A stretch of DNA of 7,704 nt, from contig JBFOMB010000179.1 in NCBI GenBank assembly GCA_040830545.1, forward strand, positions 1 to 7,704, in the 5' to 3' direction. The translations under genes were made by a program, and so were the position numbers. The notes beneath the pieces are model-generated. The model did not search any database. It was not told the DNA's origin and was given only the letters and a program-made list of their open reading frames with translations. Source of the DNA: HXMU1420-2 sp040830545 (GTDB taxonomy: Bacteria; Pseudomonadota; Alphaproteobacteria; Rhodobacterales; Rhodobacteraceae). Positions 1 through 5,638 of this stretch are shown here, one piece after another. Position 1 is the stretch's first letter; the number at the start of each line of letters is the position of its first letter.

Positions 1-112
1 AAACCCCCACATGAAAAGGGGGGGGTGGGCGGGGGGTGGTCGCGCCAAAGTGTGTGGGGGGATGTTCCCACCCACATTTCACCCCCCCCCCCCGCCTTCC
101 CCACACCCGCGC
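1..112. other. Low-complexity, probably corrupted contig-end sequence
   Basis: These bases are dominated by homopolymers: eight G at 18-25, six G at 31-36, six G at 56-61 and twelve C at 82-93. Nothing else in the window looks like this. The permease frame stays formally open through here, but its translation becomes runs of Pro and Gly with no likeness to the family. Traces of the expected gene may remain, for example GAAATG and TTGGCGCGACC on the minus strand. I infer low-quality read sequence at a contig edge over a real permease gene, not a biological element. A true G-tract cannot be excluded from sequence alone. Confidence 0.7.
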
Positions 113-1937
113 AACTGACAAAGGGGGGGCCGTCATTCCCTTCGGGCCGCCATTCCCCCGCCGTGATCGTGGTATTGTCCGGTTTCAGCCCGGAATAGGT
201 GATGCCTCGGTCCCCTTGCAGCACCCAGTGTTCACCAGCCACATCCCGCGCGGGCTGGCCATTGATCCGGGTGATGATCCCGCGCAGCATCGGTGCGCTT
301 TCCATCTCGCGCACGCCAGGGTCACTGTTCAACCGCTCAGTGAACCCAGCCATTTGGTCCCGTTGAATGTCGACAAAGAAATAGGATGGCGCGACATCGG
401 GCAGGTTGCCGGAGATCGCTTGCCTGAGGTTGCCGTCAATCTGCCCGACTGCCGCCAGCACCGAAAGGCCCAGCCCCAGCGACAACACCACTGGCCCGGT
501 TCCGGCGCGCGCCGAGCCGATGGCTGCCAAGGCCCAGCGCAGCGCGGGTCGCCCGCGAGACACCCCGCGCCCGGCCCGCGACAAGACGCGCACGCCCCAC
601 GCGGCCAAAGCCAGCAGGATCAACGCACCGGCTATTCCACCAGAGGTCCAGAGCGTCAGCCAAAGCGACCCGCTGAACCACGCGGCGAGGCCGATCAGCA
701 ACGCAAGTGCTGCGACGATTGCCATCAGGTAGACCGATGCAGGCAGCGATCGCCCCCCGCCCAAGGCATCGCGATAGAGCGCCGCCGCACGGATGTCAGC
801 GGCACGGGCCAGCGGCCATAGGGTGAAGATGAACGCGGTCAGCAGGCCGTAGATCGCGGCCTCGATCAGTGGCCCCGGATAGATCGCAAAGGCCGCAGGC
901 ACCGGCAGACGGGATTCGATCAGAGGCGCCAGCAGGACCGGGGCACCGCCCCCCAGCACCAGCCCCAAGGCGATGCCGACCAGCGACAGCAGGCCGATCT
1001 GCAGGAAATAGGTCAGGAAAATCGTGCGTTGATCAGCACCGAGCGTGCGCAAGGTGGCGATCACGCTGGTCTTCTCATCCAGATAGGCCCGCACAGCCGA
1101 GGACACGCCAACGCCTCCCACCGCCAACCCGGACAGGCCCACCAGCACCAGAAAAGCGCCCAGACGCATGACAAATTCCGCAATTCCCGGCGCGCCGTTG
1201 CGCGCATCCGTCCAGCGCATGCCTGACGTCTCGAAGGCTGCCCGCGCCTCTGCCTCGGCCAATGCCAGATCGCTGCCTGCGGGCAGGTCCAGCCGGTACT
1301 TGGTCGAAAACAGCGTACCCGGGGCCAACAAGCCGGAATCTGACAGGCTTTCGGTCGTGACCAGCGTGCGAGGGCCAAAGCCAAATCCGCCTGCGCTATC
1401 CGGTTCAGACAACAGCACTGCCATCAGTACAAAATCCTGCGTGCCCAGTCGAAACCTATCCCCAACGGTCAGCCCCAGACGATCCGCGAGCACACGTTCC
1501 ATGGCTGCACCCGGCATGTCCCCCTGCCCCGCGAACATCTGATCAAGCGGCATATCTGGCTCTAGGCTGGCAGCGCCTAGCAAAGGCCAATTGCCGTCCA
1601 CCGCCTTGAGTTGTGTCAACGCGCGCTCAACCTCGCCATCGCGCTCCACCACGGCCATGGAGCGGAAATCAACCACCTCGGACACGGCATCCGCGTTTGT
1701 GTCCATCCACGCCCGCTCTTCTTCGGTGGCAAAACGGTAAGTGAACTCCATCTCGGCATCACCGCCCAGCAGCGCCGCGCCTTCGCGGGCGAGCCCGGCC
1801 TCGATCCCCGCGCGCACAGTGCCCACGGCCGCAATGGCCGCGACGCCCAGCGCGAGACAGGCGAGGAAGATGCGGAAACCGTGCAAGCCGCCCCGGAGCT
1901 CACGCGCAGCGAAACGGGCCGCGAGACGTAGGCTCAT
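1..1937 (-). CDS. ybbP: FtsX-like ABC transporter permease (YbbP type), 3' end missing
   Basis: This is the integral-membrane subunit of a MacB/LolCDE-class (type VII) ABC transporter and should pair with the ATPase just upstream. I checked the frame codon by codon from ATG 1937 to about position 112 and found no stop or shift, giving about 608 credible residues. Full-length YbbP proteins have about 800-850, so roughly the last quarter is absent. It shows TM1 at about 19-42, then a large periplasmic domain, then a first FtsX block: TM at about 258-283, the cytosolic coupling loop EKTSVIATLRTLGA at 288-301, and TMs at about 306-335 and 357-378. Further TMs lie at about 402-423, 435-452 and 482-500, and a second periplasmic domain begins near 505. 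GAGGG at 1945-1949, 7 nt before the ATG, supports the start. E. coli YbbP was linked to lipid or thioester-related export by context; its substrate is unknown. Residues after GPPFVS (about 605-608) are not credible. Confidence 0.9.
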   Translation of the reverse strand, partial: MSLRLAARFAARELRGGLHGFRIFLACLALGVAAIAAVGTVRAGIEAGLAREGAALLGGDAEMEFTYRFATEEERAWMDTNADAVSEVVDFRSMAVVERDGEVERALTQLKAVDGNWPLLGAASLEPDMPLDQMFAGQGDMPGAAMERVLADRLGLTVGDRFRLGTQDFVLMAVLLSEPDSAGGFGFGPRTLVTTESLSDSGLLAPGTLFSTKYRLDLPAGSDLALAEAEARAAFETSGMRWTDARNGAPGIAEFVMRLGAFLVLVGLSGLAVGGVGVSSAVRAYLDEKTSVIATLRTLGADQRTIFLTYFLQIGLLSLVGIALGLVLGGGAPVLLAPLIESRLPVPAAFAIYPGPLIEAAIYGLLTAFIFTLWPLARAADIRAAALYRDALGGGRSLPASVYLMAIVAALALLIGLAAWFSGSLWLTLWTSGGIAGALILLALAAWGVRVLSRAGRGVSRGRPALRWALAAIGSARAGTGPVVLSLGLGLSVLAAVGQIDGNLRQAISGNLPDVAPSYFFVDIQRDQMAGFTERLNSDPGVREMESAPMLRGIITRINGQPARDVAGEHWVLQGDRGITYSGLKPDNTTITAGEWRPEGNDGPPFVSCAGVGKAGGGGEMWVGTSPHTLWRDHPPPTPPFSCGG

Positions 1938-1962
1938 TTGGTGGCCCTCGTGGAGTTGGGCG

Positions 1963-1991
1963 AGAGGCCCCGGCTCAAGGCCGGGGCTGCG
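1963..1991 (-). repeat. 29-nt palindromic repeat, copy A
   Basis: Perfect 8-bp arms (GCCCCGGC at 1967-1974 and GCCGGGGC at 1980-1987) surround the loop TCAAG. Read on the minus strand, the whole 29-nt unit, CGCAG-stem-loop-CCTCT, matches the copy at 4042-4070 in 27 of 29 positions. The two differences are at stem positions that pair with each other. It sits in the 76-nt gap between the ABC ATPase and permease genes, where it could form an RNA hairpin in their shared transcript. No U-run follows, so it is not an obvious intrinsic terminator. Confidence 0.85.
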
Positions 1992-2013
1992 GTCAGGTCC
2001 GATACAACCCTAA

Positions 2014-2709
2014 TCACTCTGCCGCCTCCGCCGTCGCATCCTCGGCAATGCGCCCATCTCTCAGGCGTAACACCCGGTCACATCGCGCGGCCAGCTCCGC
2101 CGCGTGGGTCACCAAAACCAGTGTTGCACCATCCCTGTCGCGCAGCCCGAACAGGAGGTCCATGATCGCGGCCCCGTTGGCCTCGTCCAAGTTCCCTGTT
2201 GGCTCATCCGCCAAAAGGATTTCAGGCCGCGTCACCGATGCGCGCGCCAATGCCACGCGCTGCTGCTCGCCCCCTGACAACTGCGATGGGTAGTGCCCAG
2301 CCCGGTGCGCCAGACCAACCGCGTCCAATTCCGCCTCAGCCCGCTGGAACGCATCACGCACACCTGCCAATTCCAGCGGTGTCGCGACATTTTCCAAGGC
2401 TGTCATCGTCGGGATCAGGTGAAACGACTGAAACACCACGCCCATGTGGTCGCGCCGAAACCGCGCCAGCGCGTCTTCGCTCATCGCGATCAGATTCTGG
2501 CCCAACGCCGTCACCGTCCCGCTGGTCGCCTGCTCCAACCCTCCCATCAACATCAGCAGCGAGGATTTGCCCGATCCGCTGGGTCCGGTCAGTGCCAGTG
2601 TTTCGCCGCGCCCGACGCTCAGGCTCAGGCCATGCAGGATCTCGACCTTGCCGGCATTGCCTTCCAGTGTCAGCGTGGCATCATTGAGGGACAGGACGGG
2701 GTCTGACAT
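2014..2709 (-). CDS. ybbA: ABC transporter ATP-binding protein, YbbA/LolD type
   Basis: This is the cytoplasmic ATPase that powers the FtsX-like permease encoded downstream. The 231-residue protein is one complete nucleotide-binding domain of usual family length. It has Walker A GPSGSGKS at 42-49, Q-loop Gln94 in VVFQSF, signature LSGGEQQ at 144-150, Walker B ILLADEP at 164-170 with D-loop GNLD after it, and H-loop His202. The stretch LADEPTGNLD is typical of the MacB/LolD/FtsE subfamily. I chose ATG 2709; an in-frame GTG at 2715 would add two residues, and neither has a strong Shine-Dalgarno. The gene is divergent from tesA with 50 nt between starts. This gene order, shared with E. coli, is why I call it YbbA and not LolD or MacB. 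A 76-nt spacer carrying repeat copy A separates it from the permease. Confidence 0.93.
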   Translation of the reverse strand: MSDPVLSLNDATLTLEGNAGKVEILHGLSLSVGRGETLALTGPSGSGKSSLLMLMGGLEQATSGTVTALGQNLIAMSEDALARFRRDHMGVVFQSFHLIPTMTALENVATPLELAGVRDAFQRAEAELDAVGLAHRAGHYPSQLSGGEQQRVALARASVTRPEILLADEPTGNLDEANGAAIMDLLFGLRDRDGATLVLVTHAAELAARCDRVLRLRDGRIAEDATAEAAE

Positions 2710-2759
2710 CGGCACGGCCTATTTGATTGCGTGACCATGGATATGGAGCAAAGGGACGG
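2710..2759. promoter_or_regulatory. Divergent intergenic region between ybbA-like gene and tesA
   Basis: Only 50 nt separate the ATG codons of two divergently read genes, so promoters and leaders for both must lie here or overlap coding sequence. I cannot identify a convincing -35/-10 pair. TTGATT at 2723-2728 and TATGGA at 2742-2747 are only 13 nt apart, which is too close. On the tesA side, GGAG (2745-2748) and AAGGG (2751-2755) are candidate ribosome-binding sequences. The assignment rests on gene geometry, not on a motif. Confidence 0.45.
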
Positions 2760-3401
2760 ATGCACAAGGTGTTAGTGTCGATTGCGCTGGCTTTCTGGGC
2801 TATGGCCGGCTGGGCCGGACCTGTGACGGTGGTGGCCCTGGGCGACAGCTTGGTGCACGGGTTCGGACTAACTCCCGAAGACGGGTTTGTCCCTCAGATG
2901 GAGGCCGCTTTGCAGGCGCAGGGGCAGGACGTACGGATGATCAACGCCGGTGTGTCTGGGGACACCACGGCAGGAGGGGCTGCGCGGGTCGACTGGACGT
3001 TGAGCGATGACGTGGATGCGATGATCGTCGTTCTGGGTGGAAATGACATGTTGCGCGGGATTGGACCTGAAACCGTCCGCGCGAACCTGCACGCGATCCT
3101 CTCGGCGGCATCGAACCGCAACATCTCGGTTTTGCTGGTCGGGATGGAAGCGCCGGGCAACTATGGCCCGGACTACAAGCAAGCCTTTGACGCGGCCTAT
3201 CCAGATCTGGCAGCGGAATTTGATGCAGTGTTGTACCCGAACTTCTTCGCCACTTTTGCCGAAGAGGAACGCACACCAGAAGCCCTACGGGAATTCATGC
3301 AAGCGGATGGCATCCATCCCAACGCCAAAGGCGTGGCGCGGATCGTGGCCCATATGGCCCCGTCCGTGGTTGCACTGATCGATCGCGCAGGTGGGGATTG
3401 A
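2760..3401 (+). CDS. tesA: TesA-type SGNH arylesterase / lysophospholipase-thioesterase
   Basis: A periplasmic SGNH-family hydrolase that cleaves aryl esters, acyl-thioesters or lysophospholipids. The 213-residue precursor starts with a signal peptide: Lys3, a hydrophobic stretch, and probable cleavage after AGWA at 19. All SGNH blocks are present. Block I is GDSL with nucleophile Ser30, block II SGDT with Gly67, block III GGND with Asn95, and block V DGIH with Asp183 and His186. NYG near 134-136 and a YP..A.EFD segment near 147-155 also match E. coli TesA. ATG 2760 is preferred over an upstream in-frame TTG at 2727, because it gives a normal signal peptide and has AAGGG four bases upstream. 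The gene is divergent from the ABC genes as in E. coli, and the SRAP gene follows its stop after 3 nt, so the two are probably co-transcribed. Natural substrate is not readable from sequence. Confidence 0.94.
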   Translation: MHKVLVSIALAFWAMAGWAGPVTVVALGDSLVHGFGLTPEDGFVPQMEAALQAQGQDVRMINAGVSGDTTAGGAARVDWTLSDDVDAMIVVLGGNDMLRGIGPETVRANLHAILSAASNRNISVLLVGMEAPGNYGPDYKQAFDAAYPDLAAEFDAVLYPNFFATFAEEERTPEALREFMQADGIHPNAKGVARIVAHMAPSVVALIDRAGGD

Positions 3402-3404
3402 GCC

Positions 3405-4022
3405 ATGCCGGGGCGCGTGTTCCTGACCACTCCGCCAAACGATGTCGCAAGTATGCTTGCGGTCTCACCGGACCCGGTTGCTGACGAGCCGCCCCGGCGC
3501 AACGTCGCGCCTGGGCAAGAGGTTGTGGCGCTGACGGCGGATGGTCTGAGCCGGATGCGTTGGGGCATGATCCCCGTGGGTCGTGTCAATGCGCGGGGCC
3601 GCCCGGTTATGGAGACCATCATCAATGCCCGCTCCGAAACGCTGTTCGGGAAATCAGCGTTCGAGGGTACGGGCCGCGCGGTGTTGCCGGTGGATGGCTG
3701 GTACGAATGGACCGGCAAGGCGCGTCGCAAGACGGCCTGGAGGATCACACCAAGAGCGGGTGGGCTGTTGTTGTTCGCAGCGATAACGGATGTATGGCAG
3801 GGGCCCGGCGGGGTGTCGGTGCCCCAGATTGCGACGGTGACCTGTGAGCCGTCTGGCGACGTGAAGAAAATCCATCACCGGATGGCCGTGATCCTGCGGC
3901 CCGAGGATGTGCAACTGTGGCTGACGGGCAGTGGGTCGTCGTTGCTGCCACTCATGAAGCCATGGCCGGACGGTACCTTGCAGGTGGAACAGACAGATGA
4001 TGTGGATTGGAATGCACCCTGA
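3405..4022 (+). CDS. SRAP (YedK/HMCES-like) family protein lacking catalytic Cys2
   Basis: SRAP proteins shield abasic sites in single-stranded DNA by forming a thiazolidine crosslink through Cys2, exposed after Met removal. The family fold is clear here: NVAPGQ at 33-38, RWGMIP at 52-57, INAR with Asn74, GWYEW with Glu101, and IHHRM with the family histidine at 157. These parallel E. coli YedK Asn75, Glu105 and His160. But the N-terminus reads Met-Pro-Gly-Arg instead of Met-Cys-Gly-Arg, so the crosslinking cysteine is absent. HHRMA also replaces the usual HxRMP. The start is firm: tesA stop TGA (3399-3401) lies in the same frame just upstream, and AGGTGGGG at 3389-3396 serves as ribosome-binding site. 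At 205 residues it is slightly shorter than YedK. It may still bind DNA, but a crosslink of the known kind should be impossible. Probably cotranslated with tesA. Confidence 0.9.
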   Translation: MPGRVFLTTPPNDVASMLAVSPDPVADEPPRRNVAPGQEVVALTADGLSRMRWGMIPVGRVNARGRPVMETIINARSETLFGKSAFEGTGRAVLPVDGWYEWTGKARRKTAWRITPRAGGLLLFAAITDVWQGPGGVSVPQIATVTCEPSGDVKKIHHRMAVILRPEDVQLWLTGSGSSLLPLMKPWPDGTLQVEQTDDVDWNAP

Positions 4023-4041
4023 CGCCTGATCTCAGACGCGA

Positions 4042-4070
4042 CGCAGCCCCGGGCTTGATCCGGGGCCTCT
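4042..4070 (+). repeat. 29-nt palindromic repeat, copy B
   Basis: Seven-base arms GCCCCGG (4046-4052) and CCGGGGC (4060-4066) enclose a 7-nt loop. The unit is bounded by CGCAG on the left and CCTCT on the right, the same borders as the other two copies. It lies 20 nt after the SRAP stop codon, in the gap between convergent genes. It matches copy C, read on the opposite strand, at 25 of 29 positions. Confidence 0.85.
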
Positions 4071-4082
4071 TGGTGGGGAGTC

Positions 4083-4111
4083 AGAGGTCCCGGATCACGT
4101 CCGGGACTGCG
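4083..4111 (-). repeat. 29-nt palindromic repeat, copy C
   Basis: Perfect 8-bp arms GTCCCGGA (4087-4094) and TCCGGGAC (4100-4107) enclose the loop TCACG. Read on the minus strand it matches copy B at 25 of 29 positions. One arm position changes C to T while its partner changes G to A, so pairing is kept. It lies 12 nt from copy B in inverted orientation and 17 nt from the DUF4329-like stop codon. Confidence 0.85.
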
Positions 4112-4128
4112 CTATTAACTCCCTCATC

Positions 4129-4716
4129 TTAACCGCCAAATTCTAAGCGTTTCAGTTGATCATAGCTGTAGCTGCGCCGGATCACGCCATCATCCCCGGG
4201 CCGGAATGCGGGGTCTCGGTTCAGGCACCCGATGCTGCACAACTGCACTGCAACCCCGGAACGGCTGTCCAGATACCACAAACGCCCGCCTGGCGTGGCG
4301 ACATACCCGTTGATGCCTTCGGCGCGGTCCATGTCCATGTCGAGCGTTGTTGGAAACTCTGCGGGTACACGCGGGTCATAGGCTCCGTGGGTGTGGATGG
4401 ACGCAATCGGGCGAAATCCGCCACCTGGGCGCAGCGGTGTGCAGCCATTTCGCCCGCCTTCATTGTAGGCCGTGACCTTCAGCCGCCCGTTCGAAAGGCG
4501 ACCAAGATAGGCGCAATACTCCCGGTCCCGCGCAAAGGACTGGCGTTGCGGACTGGCAAGCGAGCGTTTGACCAGTTCCACCTCTTTCGCCGGGATGCGG
4601 ATCGCCTGGGACTGCGCACTGAGTGGACCGGCCAACATGGCCAGCCCGATCCACGCCAAAACTGCGCGTCTGAAACGTTGCTTAGACCACAGTGACAACG
4701 GTCCCAATCGGCACAC
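4129..4716 (-). CDS. Secreted DUF4329-like (JAB/metalloprotease-like) protein
   Basis: Function unknown. The N-terminus carries an arginine/lysine-containing segment, then a hydrophobic helix (about 19-33 from the GTG start) and LSAQ, a plausible signal peptidase site after residue 34. The body resembles DUF4329: a REYCAYLG strand near 65-72, IHTHGAYD at 107-114, then acidic LDMDMD at 125-130 and GYVATPGG at 137-144. The HTH followed by an aspartate recalls the His-x-His...Asp metal site of JAB-type peptidases, but the usual FS..D spacing is loose here. Mature cysteines at 68, 92, 160 and 164 could form two disulfides in the periplasm. The start is uncertain: GTG 4716 has no Shine-Dalgarno, while TTG 4698 has GGGA a few bases upstream and gives a 189-residue protein with the signal peptide intact. 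Either start overlaps the end of the L,D-transpeptidase gene, so the two are probably co-translated. Confidence 0.75.
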   Translation of the reverse strand: MCRLGPLSLWSKQRFRRAVLAWIGLAMLAGPLSAQSQAIRIPAKEVELVKRSLASPQRQSFARDREYCAYLGRLSNGRLKVTAYNEGGRNGCTPLRPGGGFRPIASIHTHGAYDPRVPAEFPTTLDMDMDRAEGINGYVATPGGRLWYLDSRSGVAVQLCSIGCLNRDPAFRPGDDGVIRRSYSYDQLKRLEFGG

Positions 4717-5242
4717 GTTGATAAAGGTCGATCACATGTTCATTCCACATCCGGATGCAGCCGTTGGAGGCCGCGCGGCCAATCGAGTCGCGCTGGTTCG
4801 TGCCGTGGATGCGGAAATACGTGTCGCGCCCGTTCTGGAAAAGGTAGAGCGCACGTGCGCCCAGCGGATTATCCGGCCCGCCCGGCTGCACATAGTCGTT
4901 GTCGACGAACTTCGTGTAGAGATGCGGGTCACGCTCGATCATCTCGTTTGTCGGACGCCAGGTCGGCCATTCCTTTTTGACGTCGATGGTGGCCTGACCT
5001 GAGAATTCCAGCCCGGCCCGACCAACGGACACGCCATAGCGGATCGCCTTGCGGGGTTCGGTCACGTAATACAGATAAAACGACCGCGGCAGGATCAGAA
5101 GCTGACCCGGCAAAAAGGTTTTCTTGATACGGACATATTGCGGTGTGGGATCATATTCCACGGCCTCAGCGACTCCGGTCTGGATGACCAAACCGGCCGT
5201 TGTTGCGGCGGTGGCAGTCAGGAAAGAACGGCGGGAAATCAT
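4682..5242 (-). CDS. L,D-transpeptidase (YkuD family) with Tat-like signal
   Basis: A periplasmic enzyme expected to make 3-3 peptidoglycan crosslinks or attach proteins to peptidoglycan, using a catalytic cysteine. The 186-residue precursor begins MISRRSFLTATAA, which fits the twin-arginine motif (SRRSFL), followed by a hydrophobic stretch and probable cleavage after VAEA at 27. The YkuD domain spans about 37-186. It contains PTWRPTNEM near 93-101, NPLGARALYL near 125-134, HGTN with His146, and SNGCIRM with catalytic Cys162 and Arg164. Asn stands where many members have His before Gly-Cys, a known variation. ATG 5242 is chosen over an upstream in-frame GTG at 5272 because it places the twin arginines at residues 4-5, with GAG about 7 nt upstream. 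A LysM or other wall-binding domain is absent. The downstream DUF4329-like gene overlaps its 3' end. Confidence 0.92.
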   Translation of the reverse strand: MISRRSFLTATAATTAGLVIQTGVAEAVEYDPTPQYVRIKKTFLPGQLLILPRSFYLYYVTEPRKAIRYGVSVGRAGLEFSGQATIDVKKEWPTWRPTNEMIERDPHLYTKFVDNDYVQPGGPDNPLGARALYLFQNGRDTYFRIHGTNQRDSIGRAASNGCIRMWNEHVIDLYQRVPIGTVVTVV

Positions 5243-5273
5243 GATATGCTCGATGCTGTTGATTGGTAACACC

Positions 5274-5303
5274 AGAATCGTCCAACAATCACGATCACGT
5301 CAA
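5274..5303 (-). promoter_or_regulatory. Weak candidate promoter for the L,D-transpeptidase gene
   Basis: In the 105-nt gap upstream of the L,D-transpeptidase, the minus strand carries TTGACG (5298-5303) and, 18 nt downstream, GATTCT (5274-5279), about 31 nt before the ATG. The -35 is good but the -10 matches TATAAT at only three positions. The gap itself suggests a separate promoter from the ycj-type operon upstream. No operator or riboswitch is recognisable. Confidence 0.25.
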
Positions 5304-5347
5304 CAGGAACGCGATAAATTCCGCGCGAGTGTCACCTAAAACTTGTC

Positions 5348-5620
5348 TCAATTGTCGCGTTTTCGCCCCAAGAGATTGCGTGCCAGCGCAGTGACAGCAA
5401 TTGCAATCCACAGCAGTTCAATCAGGATCGCACCTGCGTTGGGGCGGAAATAGAGCGAGAGAAGTATCAACCCGGCCCCAAACAGGTTCGCAAGGTTGAA
5501 AGCAACGCCCTGCGCGTCGGCCCATCCGCGCGAGACCGACAAGTAGCACCCGGCGATGACAAAAGACCCCAACACACCCAACCAATCGATGGCTGTCATG
5601 TCTGATGCGAGCTGGTGCAT
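5348..5620 (-). CDS. Small three-helix membrane protein (CBU_0592-like)
   Basis: Function unknown. The 90-residue protein is nearly all membrane: helices at about 13-30, 40-58 and 62-81, with a basic C-terminal tail (RNLLGRKRDN) probably in the cytoplasm. The pattern of DWLGVLGS at the start, NLANLFGAG in the second helix and ELLWIAIA in the third resembles the uncharacterised CBU_0592-like domain. I am moderately sure of that match. ATG 5620 is supported by GGGAG at 5626-5630, five bases upstream; a second ATG seven codons later is possible. It follows ycjF by 18 nt on the same strand, so it is probably the last gene of the ycjX-GNAT-ycjF transcript. No catalytic residues are evident. Confidence 0.8.
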   Translation of the reverse strand: MHQLASDMTAIDWLGVLGSFVIAGCYLSVSRGWADAQGVAFNLANLFGAGLILLSLYFRPNAGAILIELLWIAIAVTALARNLLGRKRDN

Positions 5621-5638
5621 GATTGCTCCCAGAAATTG

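Larger units (their letters stand above)
4042..4111. terminator. Possible bidirectional terminator between convergent genes
   Basis: Two GC-rich hairpins (4046-4066 and 4087-4107) lie in the 106-nt gap between the SRAP gene stop (4022) and the DUF4329-like gene stop (4129). Their position suits termination or 3'-end protection of both transcripts. Against a classical intrinsic terminator, neither stem is followed by a convincing T-run in either direction. Termination is therefore inferred from position and stem strength only. Confidence 0.4.

Noticed and set aside
1..120. G-quadruplex or homopolymeric phase-variation tract
   Set aside because: The runs are many, irregular and confined to the contig edge, and the surrounding protein is nonsense, so sequence damage is the simpler explanation.
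36..821. Plus-strand open frame of 261 codons
   Set aside because: It lies antisense to the permease, has Pro/Arg/Gln-rich composition typical of GC-rich shadow frames, and starts in the corrupted edge. The minus-strand frame shows clear FtsX features.
113..1937. Possible frameshift or pseudogene in the permease
   Set aside because: Because no bounded minus-strand frame was evident I translated every codon. The frame is open and family-like throughout; it simply runs off the window edge.
3390..3420. A missed upstream start giving the SRAP protein a normal Met-Cys N-terminus
   Set aside because: The tesA TGA is in the same frame directly upstream, and no nearby frame gives Met-Cys-Gly-Arg.
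3197..3748. Minus-strand open frame of 183 codons across the tesA/SRAP junction
   Set aside because: It is antisense to two well-supported genes and has no family likeness; a codon-bias shadow.
4156..4695. Plus-strand open frame of 179 codons
   Set aside because: It is antisense to the DUF4329-like gene, whose signal peptide and conserved motifs are on the minus strand.
5243..5347. LexA-type GTTC repeat upstream of the L,D-transpeptidase
   Set aside because: One GTTC is present near 5305-5312 on the minus strand, but no second copy at the spacing used by alphaproteobacterial LexA.
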